Shown: positions 32,302 through 43,672 of the stretch, in pieces
How the letters are laid out: each line of letters starts with the position of its first letter
How positions within the stretch are numbered: the first letter of the stretch is position 1
Assembly (NCBI GenBank): GCA_933822405.4
Contig: CAKOGP040000336.1
Coordinates: forward strand, 7,121-71,120
Length of the DNA: 64,000 bases
Direction: 5' to 3'
DNA from: Cylindrotheca closterium
Lineage: Eukaryota; Bacillariophyta; Bacillariophyceae; Bacillariales; Bacillariaceae
The notes under the pieces: generated by a model
What the model was told of the DNA's origin: nothing
Databases searched by the model: none
The model's input: the letters and a program-made list of their open reading frames with translations, nothing else
Program-made: the position numbers and the translations under genes

Positions 32302-33549
32302 TTAGAAGCTTTCTAGCAACTTTGGATCCATGACAAAGCAATCCCCTTCAACGTGTTTGACCTGAAAGAGTTCTCGGCTTATTTGCCGCTTCCCCTTTCC
32401 CGGACCGTCGCCGCTTTCCTTCCCATCACTACGCAGGCCCGTGTCTCCATCTTTTGGTTGTCCTTCTGGAGCTGCTGTCTTGGCCAAGAATGCAAGTATA
32501 TTCGACATGTCAAAAATGGTCTTGACCAATACAATGGACCCCGTAATGTCAATACCGAGGGAACCCTGATGATCTTCGCAGTGCAAGCAACAAGCTTGAA
32601 TGATAGAATCTACAACGGAAGGAGAGCTCGTCTTGATCCTCAAAATGACCATGTTTTGCTTCAAGTATTTGCGAATGGAACAAAATCCTTCGTACAAAGT
32701 GTGAAAGGGACCACATAGAGTCGAAACATTCTCCCAAAAGGTTGACGTAAACCTGCGGCCGCCGGTGGCTTGGGCAATGGTGACTGCAAGCTGATCCGAT
32801 ATGGAATCACAAGGATGGAGAATTCCGAGCTTGTAGAATTCCTCTTCATCTGGCTCAATGGTAACTTTCTTCACTGCTCGACACATGTGCTGAAGACCCG
32901 TAACAGCACAATAGGCATGCACCTTCCACTGATTACAGTTCAGACTATGAACAAAATAGGAGTTTCGTCCCATTTGATTGTGTCGAAGGTCGTTGGGATT
33001 ATTTTGTCGAGTGACGACGAACATTTTCCAGTCCACCGAATGAAAGACTCCGAGATTCAGCCAATTCTTCCAGTCATTCAGAATTCTGCATGGTCCTTGA
33101 AAGGTAAAGACAGCATTCTCAGGATCCGCTAGCTCCAGAAAGGCTGTCTTGGTTCGCTGAGGTAGAACCCGACCTTGTTCAAAGGGAGAATACATGTCAT
33201 ACGGTAGTAGAATCTGATCCGCAGCGGATGTGACCGCCACCAAATCTAATAAATTCGTGACACTGACAGTCCCTTTCAGGACGAGCTCAAAGAGATTCAC
33301 CAAGACTTCGTGACTCCAATCTGGTTTGTTGATAACATGCGTTGAAGATTCAAGCATGCCGTGACGAAAGATGGTTCGAAAGTAATCGCAGGCTTCTTCC
33401 AGTTGTTCCCGCGTCTGATTTGAAACCTTATAAGTGGCATCGCCTTTGCATTTGATGATAAAGGCAATTTCATCACTGTCGTTTTCGCCATTGTCTTGTG
33501 AGGATTCTTCATTGCTTAGGCGTTGTCGTTTGGATTGTACTTCTGTCAT
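32302..33549 (-). CDS. BTB/POZ-like domain protein
   Basis: Frame of 415 residues from the ATG at 33549, chosen because its context (ACAATG) is strong and it is followed by MTEVQSKRQR. An in-frame ATG at 33675 would add 42 residues, largely a His run read from an ATG/ATC microsatellite, but has a poor context. The N-terminal domain (about 25-130) has BTB character: the DIAFIIKCKGDATYKVSN-like strand region (seen as EIAFIIKCKGDATYKVSN), a central YFRTIFRHGMLESS helix and NLLDLVAVTSAADQILL. BTB domains mediate dimerisation and often link substrates to Cullin-3. The remaining 280 residues have no recognised domain. It lies between family members A and B, convergent with A. Confidence 0.7.
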   Translation of the reverse strand: MTEVQSKRQRLSNEESSQDNGENDSDEIAFIIKCKGDATYKVSNQTREQLEEACDYFRTIFRHGMLESSTHVINKPDWSHEVLVNLFELVLKGTVSVTNLLDLVAVTSAADQILLPYDMYSPFEQGRVLPQRTKTAFLELADPENAVFTFQGPCRILNDWKNWLNLGVFHSVDWKMFVVTRQNNPNDLRHNQMGRNSYFVHSLNCNQWKVHAYCAVTGLQHMCRAVKKVTIEPDEEEFYKLGILHPCDSISDQLAVTIAQATGGRRFTSTFWENVSTLCGPFHTLYEGFCSIRKYLKQNMVILRIKTSSPSVVDSIIQACCLHCEDHQGSLGIDITGSIVLVKTIFDMSNILAFLAKTAAPEGQPKDGDTGLRSDGKESGDGPGKGKRQISRELFQVKHVEGDCFVMDPKLLESF

Positions 33550-33986
33550 TGTTGCAAAGTGCGTTGAGTCTTGATGGTGATGGAGAGTCTGAAGATGAAA
33601 ATAGAATAATGCGTGCTGATGGGACTGAATGTGATTATGATGATGATGATGATGATGATGATGTCGATGTGGCATCAACAGGTTTTCTTCTCGCGTGTTT
33701 GAATAAAAATCGATGGATGTGCGCGTGGAGAGTTACCGTACACGTGTACCGGTACGTGTATTATTGTCGAGTCGAACCAGTCAGTCAGTCAGGTAGTACT
33801 TCAAACGATCTCCGAATTATACATAGGTACCCGGTACACATACCGGTAGTCCCTCGAAGCACGCATAGAACACGGCACGACAGTATTTAGGGTCAGGAGT
33901 TTTAGTACTATTTATGCACTAGAACCTATCATTACTGTATTCTACCGGTAATACATACATGTTGTTATTCAACATTACCAAGCCAA

Positions 33987-36707
33987 TCAAAACCGTCGCT
34001 CGCCCTTGCAACCAGGTGCGGTGAAATTCTGAAAGCAATCAACACACCCTGGCGCCTCTGGATTGTTCCGACAATCGGGACAGTCTGATGCTCGTGGGTT
34101 GCTATAGCATTCCAGCTCACATCGGCTGTCAAAAGTATAATCGGCAAAGCAGCGAGGGCAATACTTGCTATCTGGAACCTCGTAGCAGTCCTTCTCACAC
34201 AGTCGGCCTGTGGTTCCAAAGCTGCATTCACAAAAGTTACTATTCGCATTACACATGCCATTGTTCAAACAAGGAGCATTCTTGGAACATGTGGCACACA
34301 GTAGCACTGTATCAATGCTGCCTCCACGCAGGAAAATATCAAAGTAGTTCTCGGAGTTGAGCTCCAGTCGATTCACCCGAGCCCACGATAGACCCAGAGG
34401 AGAGATATTATCAGTGGCAGTACCAATGTCAATGGGGTCACTCACAAAGACCGCACGATGGAATGGTGTAGTCCCGTTTTGTCCATATACAAATTCTGGC
34501 TCTATCCCTAATGTTGAATCCAAAAGAAGAGAGTGTGAGTTTCAAATATGCCACACCGAAGCTCTATAAGAAGACTCCATATTTCCTTACAATCGTAATA
34601 AGGATGTACTTGCTCCAGGTAATCCGCGAGCAATGCGCCGTCTTGGTAGGCATCCTGTACGCCATCAATCATGGAAGGCGTCAAATAGAACATGAAATAT
34701 CGTCTCCCTAGATTCATTCTTGAGTTGCAGTATATATATCGTTGTCAGTCGGTGTTGTAAGGAACCGTATGAAGATGAGGAAATAGGAAGCATGCAACGA
34801 GGAATGTGTGAGTCTTCAGGAGGGCTCCACAAATCAACCAACACATGGCAAAGAAACATACAGAATGTCCACTTCATCATCTCCAATGACATAGCTGTAG
34901 ATGGGCCTGTTGTATGAAAAGGCAATCTCGTTTCCGCTATTCCTCATTAGGTAGTAGTCAGAGCTGTATGTACTACCAGCTCCCGAAAATGGGCTCGTCC
35001 GACGATCATAATCCGTCTCCACGCACGGCGGCTCGGTGAATTGGCAGTGTGTACCAAAGCGTCCAGATTCAAGGCAAAGGCATTCGTCATTGACACATTC
35101 ACCATTGCAAGTAGATGCATCACAATCAGCGCAAATAATGTTGAAGTAATCTGTCAAGTATTCTACCGAGTCTGTAAGACGATGTTTTGCCAGCCACCGG
35201 TTGCCTGGTTGCTCTAAAATGTCATATCCCTTCGTGTCGGGAGATCTCGCCATGTAGTTGGTGCACATCTCTTCAATGGGCGAGTTTTCATCGGGACGGA
35301 CATTGAAGACCCAATATCCGCTCTCGGCAAAACTAAAGATGCCGCCGTCGCCATTGGCACAATATCGAAAGACTGCTCGCCGCCGTTCATCCATGTAGAC
35401 CGGCCGTCCATCATAAAAATCTCGTTGATAGGTGTAAATGCCTGAAAAGACTTGCAATAAAGTGACTGAAGATAAAACAAGAAAACAATTGCAATCCTTT
35501 GGTGTGAGTGACTTGCTTGCGCAATATACATAAATGCATCCCCAAGGTTCGACTCACTAAAACCGTCACCAAACTGTACTTCAATACGCCTACAGTCAAA
35601 CTGGCCCTTCTCCTCTTGCAGCATGATGAGTCCAAACATTCCCAGAACCGAGCCCGTAATGATGAGAATTTGAAATCGACGAGAGATCCGTCCGCCCTTT
35701 TTTCGCAAAAATACCATTCCCTCCACCTCCTCACATGCTACTTTGATCGAGTCGGTAAAGTATCCACGCTTGCCCAGAGCAAAGGCAACGTCATCGACGT
35801 GAGTGATAAACTCCAAAGCTGCAAAATTGAGAAACATGCCGACCACCGTGGTCGACTGAACCACCAGGGTGAATATCGTAATGATGAATAGTGTGCCCAT
35901 GATAAATTGCATGGTGTAGGCTAGATAGAATTTCCTGTGATTGAATAATATATATACAAACAAGAAGTTCACATGTGAGTCTGTATATAGTCTCTTGCAA
36001 TTCGTATTGCAATTCGTATTGCGCCAAAATATAAGCATATATGTCTTGCTGCGAACGAACTCACCAGTCAGTTGCTCCAACTGGAGTGTATGGTGATGAC
36101 CGAGGCGGAGGACCATGACCGATTCTGATGTATTCAAAAAAGGGTTGCCATTAGATTTTGATACTGTTTCCATGAGAACTTTCTTTTAAAGAACTTACCG
36201 ATCCACTGCCTCCATAAAGTCCCAGTATTGCGATACTGCAAGAATCAAGGCCATTGCTCCAATGATTCTGACCTGCAAAGACACGCTATTGGGTACCTGA
36301 AGCGGGTTCTTGTCGTCGCTGAAAATGATCAAGTCAAGGAGCGCCAATGAAGGCATTACTATTTGGAAGAGTGACACAAATATTCCAAGCCAAAATGCAG
36401 AAGAGTCAACAGGAGAAATGTAGATGAGACTAAATACATTCTCAGTCATTGTCTCTTTGGCGAATCGCTTGTCTTGCTTTTCCTCCTCTTCATCATCACT
36501 GTCATCAAGCGCACTAGCATGAACTATTTGCTTATCTGTATCAACAGCGCTCTCTGGATCGTGAGTAGTACTTCGTTGGCGCCGTCGAATGCTATTGTTC
36601 AATCCTGCTTGTTCGTCTGTTGCTTGCAATAATCTTATATTATTGTTGCGTGTGTCACCTTCCACATTGTTATCTTCGTTGCTGAAGTCTTCTTTTGACG
36701 TCGTCAT
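33987..36707 (-). CDS. Multipass membrane protein with EGF-like Cys-rich region, paralogue B
   Basis: Six exons read 5' to 3': 36707-36199, 36124-36065, 35934-35558, 35465-34862, 34718-34591, 34507-33987; phases close to 732 residues. Start is the ATG at 36707 (MTTSKEDFSNED). The 60-bp exon 2 encodes the short PPG/VGATDW segment and is recovered only by comparison with C and D. Exon 3 is 377 bp, the same as in A and D. It keeps FLNFAALEFITHVDDVAFAL, FGDGF, YDGRPVYMDERRRAVFRYC, ESGYWVFN and a full EGF-like module (CADCDASTCNGECVNDEC). After WIEPEF the tail has four more Cys clusters (CPRCF, CPDCRN, CVDCF, PGCKGE). The A-specific intron at the EGF start is absent. Function unknown. Confidence 0.85.
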
Positions 36708-37253
36708 ATTTGCTGCTGTCTCTCCAGGACTTTGATGTTTGCTGTTATTGTTCAATTGCGGACTATAGGAAGAGAGTGTTGTACTACGTGTACACGAATA
36801 CTGTGAGCGACGCCTAATACTGTGATGACGATAGATGACTCTCTGCGAAGTTTCATGCTGATGTTGGCAAAATTGAAAATGAGTTGATATATATATATTT
36901 AACACGCAAGGCCAAAAGACCTTCTATTTTGGATTGCTGGCGAATAAACGGCCTGGTTTACTTATGTTCTTAGCCGGTCTTTTCTCTAAGTATTGTTTCC
37001 AAGTTGAAAGTCGGAAGTTTTGCGCTAATTGAAATTCAGAAACGGAAATAATACGTGGCAGGAGAAGAATATGACCAAAATGAATGAATCTCGGATCGTC
37101 ACAATAACCTTTTTGCAATACCGGTAGATATCCATCTCACCCATTACAGTTTATGCAGTTCGAATGTTAACTATCTACAAACTTTAAAAAACAAAAGTAT
37201 GTATGAAACATAGCATTCAATGTCTCTCGACTGAGGCAGAGCCATTTTTCTTT
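36708..37253. other. Intergenic region between paralogues B and C
   Basis: Holds the promoter and 5' UTR of B and the 3' flank of C. No separate gene. Confidence 0.5.
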
Positions 37254-39858
37254 CTATCCGTATCGTCGCTGCAGACCAACAACTGCTGTCCCATTTCTCC
37301 CTTCTCCCTTGCAACCTGGTGAAGTAATGTTTCCAAAGCAATCTATGCAGTCTGATGCAAACGGGTCATTTCGACAGTCCGGACAATCCAGTGCCTTCGA
37401 GTCCCAGAAGCAGTCTTGACATTTATTGTCCCATCCATATTCCAAAAAGCATCTCGGGCATAGACCATTTCCAGGATCCTCCCAGCAGTCAGCTGTTCAC
37501 GCCGGCCAACCAAGTTAGTTATAGTGTCGGCATTCATGCATCGAGGCACACGGTCATGCATGACAAATTTTTACATACCTTCGCATTGTCTTCCAACATG
37601 ACCAAGAGTGCACTGACATCGTTGATCGCCATCGCATACGCCTTGATTCAAGCACGGCGATACTTTCGAGCAGGTTGCGCAGAGCAAGACTGTATCAATA
37701 TGTCCTCCAATAAGAAACATGTCAAAGTAGTTTTCGGTATCCAGTTCCACACGGTTTATCCGTGACCAAGACAAACCCATTGGAGACGCGTTGTCAGTTG
37801 CAGTACCAACGTCAATAGGGTCGCTCACAAATACTGGAAGATGAAATGGTATCAAACTGGCTTCGGGTGTACGCGTCACAAACTGTGGCTCAATCCCTAC
37901 ATTGAAAACGACGACGATAAGTGTTAGCATGACACAGCGACAAGAATGAATCATCTTTATCAGTAGGTTTCAGTTATTTCGACCAACATGCATACTTACA
38001 ATCATAATAGGGATGTATTTCGTTCCCGAGATAGTCTGCAAGAATTGCGATATCTTCCGATGTATCGTTCACGCCTTCAATCAAGGAAGAATTCAGATAG
38101 AAGAGGAAATATCGCCTACCAAAATGCATAAGAATATCAATCTCGTCCTCTGCATTGACATAGCTGTATATTGGTCGATGGTAAGCAAGTGCCACTTCAT
38201 TTTTGCTGTTCCGCATTAGATTGTAGGTCGAACTGTACTTGATACCTGCTCCAGAAAATGGACTCGTTCTCTGATCGAAGTCGGTTTCCTCGCATGGTGG
38301 GTCAGTAAACTGGCAATGTAAGCCGAACTGATCCCCGGAACAAGCACATTCACCACCATCGATACATTCTCCATTGCAATTGGCTGGAGAGCAGTCCACG
38401 CATTTCAGACTCATGTAGTCGACAACGTATTCAATAGTATCCGTGACACGGTGTTTCGTAAGCCACGATGTTGGTGGCTGTTCCAATATGTCATATCCTT
38501 TGGTATCGGGTGACCGAGATAGGTAGTTGGTGCACATGTCATCAATGGATTTGATGTCGTTTGAAAGCACATTGAAGACCCAGTATCCGCTCTCTGCAAA
38601 GCTAAAGATTCCGTCATCACCATTTTCACAATATCGGAAAGCGGCCCTCTTTCGGGTATCCCAATATACTGGTCGGCCCTCTCGATGTTGTCTTTCATAA
38701 TAGTACACACCCGAGAACAATGGAAGTATTGTGTTAAAGCCATCGCCAAACTGTGTCTCGATTTGATTGCAAAAGAACCGACCGTCCAATTCTTGTAAGA
38801 CAATGTACGTGAACATTGCTAACTCGATTGCTGTGATGACGAAAAGCTGTATTCGCCTAGGTACTAGACCTCCTGTTCCACGAAATAAAGGTAAGTGAGA
38901 AAATGATTCCTTTGTAGGTAAGTCCTCTACATATAATAGATCTCGGTGCTTACCTTGGGGTCGAAGAATTATAACATCACTCACTTCGTCACATGCTGTC
39001 TTGATCGAATTTGTAAAGTATCCACGCTTGCCAAGTGCAAACGTCACATCGTCTACCGTAGTAATAAATTCCAAAGCTGCAAAGTTGAGAAACATGCCAA
39101 CAACCGTGGTCGACTGAACAACCAAGGTAAAAATTGTAATATGAAACAGTGTGCCCATGATGAATTGAAGGGTATAGGCAAGGTAGAATTTCCTGCGCAG
39201 TCATCGCATTGTGAGTCGGTCCATTAGGCTATAGATGATAGGACAGTCAGTCAGTATGTTAGTCAACTTACCAACAAGTTGCACCAGGGGGAGTGGACAT
39301 GAACTCCGCCGGACCTCGTTCCAAGCGGTTTAGTGCCTCCATAAAGTCCCAGAACTGGGACACCGACAAAATCAGAGCCATCACACCTATGATTCGAACC
39401 TGTAAGGATACGCTATTTGGAACCTGAAGTGGGTTCTTGTCATTACTAAAGACAATCAAGTCCAATATTGCCAGAAACGGCATTGCAATTTGGAATAAGC
39501 TCACAAGAATTCCCAACCAGAACGCTGATGAGCACACAGGAGCAGTGTAGATGAGACTAAAGACATTCTCAGTCATATGGTCTTCTATCATTCCGCGATG
39601 TGATCCTCGGTAAACCATCTTTCCTTCGTCATCATCCATAACAGCAGCTTCAGCAGGTACAGTTTTGGTCACCTCTGGACCCCAATCGTCTCCATTGTGT
39701 TCAGCTATAACGTCCCGATTGCTGTTATTGTGACGTCTCCTTATGTGTTGCCCGTCTCGATCTCTCGTTTGCTGAAAATTATCATTGTTATTCTCTTCTT
39801 CATCATATACATTGTCTGGTGACGATTCCTTATCCTCTTCCTTTCCTTCCTGCATCAT
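37254..39858 (-). CDS. Multipass membrane protein with EGF-like Cys-rich region, paralogue C
   Basis: Five exons read 5' to 3': 39858-39272, 39192-38954, 38872-38000, 37896-37579, 37492-37254; phases close to 751 residues. Two introns present in A, B and D are missing, while an 81-bp intron in the loop before the last membrane helix and one before the final Cys-rich exon are unique to C. The 81-bp intron is in frame and stop-free, so its retention would add 27 residues. The N-terminus is charged, and membrane segments, FLNFAALEFITTVDDVTFAL, FGDGFNTILPLFSG, EGRPVYWDTRKRAAFRYC, ESGYWVFN and EGF-like CVDCSPANCNGEC are conserved. The tail is like that of B (CPRCF, CPDCRN, CIDCF, PGCKGE). Function unknown. 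Confidence 0.83.
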
Positions 39859-40517
39859 ACTGTCTTACTTATTATGGGAAAACGCGATGAATGAAAAAGA
39901 TTATAATATGTATCGCATGCAAGATGATAAGCTGAGATATTTTCCTTTGCAGAATATAAACTTCTCTGAATATTCAATACGTGTATGTGCAACCCTCCGT
40001 TTTGGAACGCTTGAGGAAATAATCATGCCAGCGCGCGGAACACGAAAAAGCACGCAAGATATTCCGCGCATAATATATGCTGTTGAAGTCGAATCAATCA
40101 ATCGGGATATATAAAATAATGTCGGCGCATGCATTGTCAAAATTGATTGCTCAAAAGTGAGTGGCAGTTGAAACTTATTCAGTCAATTTTTTAAAAAATA
40201 TATCAGATCCGAGCTATACTTGCAGCATTCACTTCCGTACAATCAGAGCTTGATAGCGGATCAAATTGGAAAAGAAATTGTAGTGTCGTTGTTTATTATC
40301 AAAAAGGCATCGTTCGTATCTTTACTCTGTTGGGAAAATGAAAGCGGAGATTTACGACTATATGAGTTTGTGATCCAGAGGATCCTATACTTTCAAAATG
40401 AAAGACTGTACGAACTTAATTTATGAAGTGCACTAAATTGCACCAAAACACTATCGTAACCCCGACCCTTCCTCTTTTCTTCTAAATTATTATCTAGAGC
40501 CAAAAGTTGCGAGACGA
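39859..40517. other. Intergenic region, nothing recognised
   Basis: AT-rich spacer between C and D; no supported gene. Confidence 0.5.
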
Positions 40518-43500
40518 TTATAGAGGGGCATCGTCGTCGAAACCACCGCCATCGTCTCCGAAAGTGTTTGGATCATCATCTGTTGGAGTGCCATCATCGG
40601 TTGGGAAGTTTGGATCATCTGTTGGAGTGCCATCATCGGTTGGGAAGTTTGGATCATCTGTTGGAGTGCCATCATCGGTTGGGAAGTTTGGATCATCAGG
40701 GTTGCCATCATCGGTTGGGAAGTTTGGATCATCAGGGTTGCCATCATCGGTTGGGAAGTTTGGATCATCAGGGTTGCCATCATCGGTTGGGAAGTTTGGA
40801 TCATCAGGGTTGCCATCATCTGTTGGAGTGTTCGGATCATCATCCGTTGGAGCATTTGGATCGTCATCTGTTGGGTTGTTTGGTGGATCACCACCCGCCC
40901 CATCTGGTGTACCATTTGGAACAGCTGGATCACCGCCATCAGGTGTAGCTGGGTCGTCATCCCCGAAATTGGGATCGTCGTTAAATGGGTCATCGTCACC
41001 AAAGTTGCCGTTGCCGCGAAATGGGTCATCGTCCCCGCCGCCAAAAAAGAAGTCATCGTCTCCAAAATTGTCATCATCCCACGGATTGAAATCAATTGCG
41101 CACGCTTCATTTTCACTATTACCCTGTTCAGTGCAGTCAAGTTCGCATAGGGTGCCGCCATATACAACGTCGCCTAGAAAATCACCCATGAAGTCATCAC
41201 CAAAATCATTTCTCAACGGACAATCACAGGTTCGGTTATTTGGCAAGCACGTCCCTCCGTTTAGGCATGGAGAAGATGCAGAGCACCTGGAGCAAATCAA
41301 AACTGTTTCGATCCCTGTTCCTCTCAGAAAGAGATCAAAGTAGTTCTTTTTCGACAGTGTGACACGATTCGTCCGTTGCCAAGAAAGACCAAGAGGGGAG
41401 AGACTGTCGCTCTGTGTACCAACGTCAATTGGATCGCTAACAAACACTGGTACCCTATAGATTTCTTGGTCTGCCGTTTGATTGACTATCTTGCCTTCTG
41501 CATACAGAGGCTTGATCCCTTCGTGTTCAGGGGTTCGAAAAATGATGTAAGCAAATGTCGATATGAACCAAAAGCCAAACGAACCAAAAGGCAAACTTAC
41601 AGTTGTACCAAGGATGAAAATTTGTGAAATTTTCGACAAGGACTGAAGTATTGATAATGGGAAATTGATTTCCGCCTTCATCTGGTTCAGTAAGTGCTTG
41701 AACAGCACCTGCAATGTTGACTGCGAAGATATCAAAGAGAAAGTACCTTCTTCCAAAATTGATTCTTCATATATCAATACCGATTGGTTTTGTTCATCAA
41801 TAATTAGCACAAATTCCCAATCTGAAAGTGTATTTGAGCAACTCAACGAAATGGCAACTTACAGAAAATCAACAAAACCATCTTGATGAACAAAAGTATA
41901 CACCGGCCTGTTGTATGAATAAAATGCCGAACCATCTGGTTTCGTCAATAAGTCAAACCTTGAGCTGTAGAAATCGCCAACACCAGTGAATGGTTTTGTT
42001 CGGCGATCGTAATCGGTCTTCTTGCAAGGTGGCTGGTTAAACTGACAATTAATGCCGAATTGTTCTGGTCCACAGACGCATACATCGTTGACACACTGCC
42101 CATTGCACGTCTCATCTTCGCAATCGGCACATCGCAACTGGAAGAAATCCACCTGATATTGAACCGAGTCACCCAACTGGCGCTTCGTCAGCCATTCGCG
42201 TCCTGGCGCTTCCAAAAGGTCATACGCCTTCGTGTCAGGAGATCTAGAGATAAAATTTTCACACATGTCTTCGACACTCTTGACATCGTCTAGGATGATG
42301 TTGAATACCCAGTACCCGGTATTCGCAAATGAAAAGATCCCAGTACTATCACCCTTTGTGCAGTATCGAAACGCTGCACCTCGACGATCATCCCAATAGA
42401 CAGGCCGCCCCTCGGCTTTGTCTTTTCGATTGAAAGTGTACATTCCCGAAAAGATTGGCAAGATTGTAACTGAGGACGAAACCAAAAAATAAAGTGCAAT
42501 CGTTGGCGTTAGACGTTCGTTCCATGCAGTCATATCATACTCCAATATTACACTCACTGAATCCATCACCAAACTGAACTTCAATCTTCTCGCAATCAAA
42601 TCTTCCGGATTGTTGCTGAAGAGAAAGCACGGTGTACATGGACAACATGACAACACCAAAAAACAAAACCTGAATTCGGCGACACACCCGGCCGCCCTTT
42701 CGCCTCAATATCTTGATTTCATTGACATGATCGCAGGCTCTCTTGACAGGATTGCTCACATAGCCTCGCTGGGCAAATAGAAATGCGAATTCATCGACTG
42801 ATGTAATGAATTCGAGGGCAGCAAAGTTCAGGAAAATGTCTAGAATGGTAGTCGATTGCATAATGAAAACAAAAACAGAAACCTGAAATAACGCTCCCAT
42901 GACCATCTGAATTGTGTAGGACAAGTAAAACTTCCTGAAATTGGTAGAAAGATTGTACAAGGATGGGCATAGGTGTGAGTCGTCAAGGTCCATGTACAAA
43001 GACAGACAAGAATCCACACAGTTTCGGATAGGAATAAAAAACATACCAGCACTTGGCACCAGGAGGAGTTTCAGACCGGGAGGGCGGTGGCCCCTTTTGG
43101 AGCTTTTCCACTGCTTCCATGAGATCCCAGAACTGCACCACTGCCAATACGAGCACCATTGCTGCTAGAACACGGACTTGGATAGAAACGTTGTTCGGAA
43201 GTTGAAGATAATTCCCTTCTTCATCGTTCAGAATAATCAAATCCAATAGAGCCAAGAAAGGCAAGGCCAGCTGAAAGAGGGACACAATAAGAGCAAACCA
43301 GAATGCTCCAGTGTTGACAGGGGCAATATACATCAGACTGAAGATGTTCTCCTGCATCGTCTCCTCAGTAAAAGCAGGATCATCTTTCAGCAATTTTTTG
43401 GTTTCAGACGGATCAAAGTCGAGTGCTTCCACATCTTCCATCCTTACATCTGATGTTGCCACAACAGCAGTACCACCGAGAGCCGATGGAGGAGAATCTT

Positions 43501-43672
43501 TGGTAGATTCCGTTCCTCTGGAACGTCCTCCTCTGCTACTCTTGTGGCGTCGGTGATGATCCCGACTGCTGCTTCTATGTCTGCTACTGCTGCTTTGGTC
43601 TCGACTTCCATCTCGACGGCTTCGGTGCTTCCTTCTCCTTCGCACTTTCAATTCATCATTTTCATCAGACAT
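40518..43672 (-). CDS. Multipass membrane protein with EGF-like region and Asp-rich repeat tail, paralogue D
   Basis: Five exons read 5' to 3': 43672-43047, 42934-42558, 42469-41863, 41764-41601, 41518-40518; phases close to 924 residues. The N-terminus is Arg/Ser-rich (RRRRKHRSRRDGSRD). Conserved elements are ENIFSLMYIAP, FLNFAALEFITSVDEFAFLF, FGDGF, EGRPVYWDDRRGAAFRYC, TGYWVFN, the EGF-like CADCEDETCNGQC, FGRRYFLF, WIKPLY and SDPIDVGTQSDSLSPLGL. Exon 4 was placed by homology inside a frame read differently. The tail differs from the others: after one Cys-rich module it becomes about 200 residues rich in Asp, Pro, Thr and Gly, with seven tandem copies around DDPNFPTDDG. Function unknown; an acidic tail could bind calcium or a wall polymer (inference). 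Confidence 0.82.
40570..40850. repeat. Coding minisatellite of 36- and 39-bp units
   Basis: Four 36-bp units encode GNPDDPNFPTDD and three 39-bp units encode GTPTDDPNFPTDD in the tail of paralogue D. Units are nearly identical at the DNA level, suggesting recent expansion and length variation between alleles. Shadow frames on the other strand are artefacts of it. Confidence 0.9.

Noticed and set aside
40507..41343. Plus-strand 278-codon Ser/Gly/Pro-rich frame and the 225-codon minus-strand frame
   Set aside because: Shadows of the D-tail minisatellite; the true frame is fixed by splicing with conserved exons.
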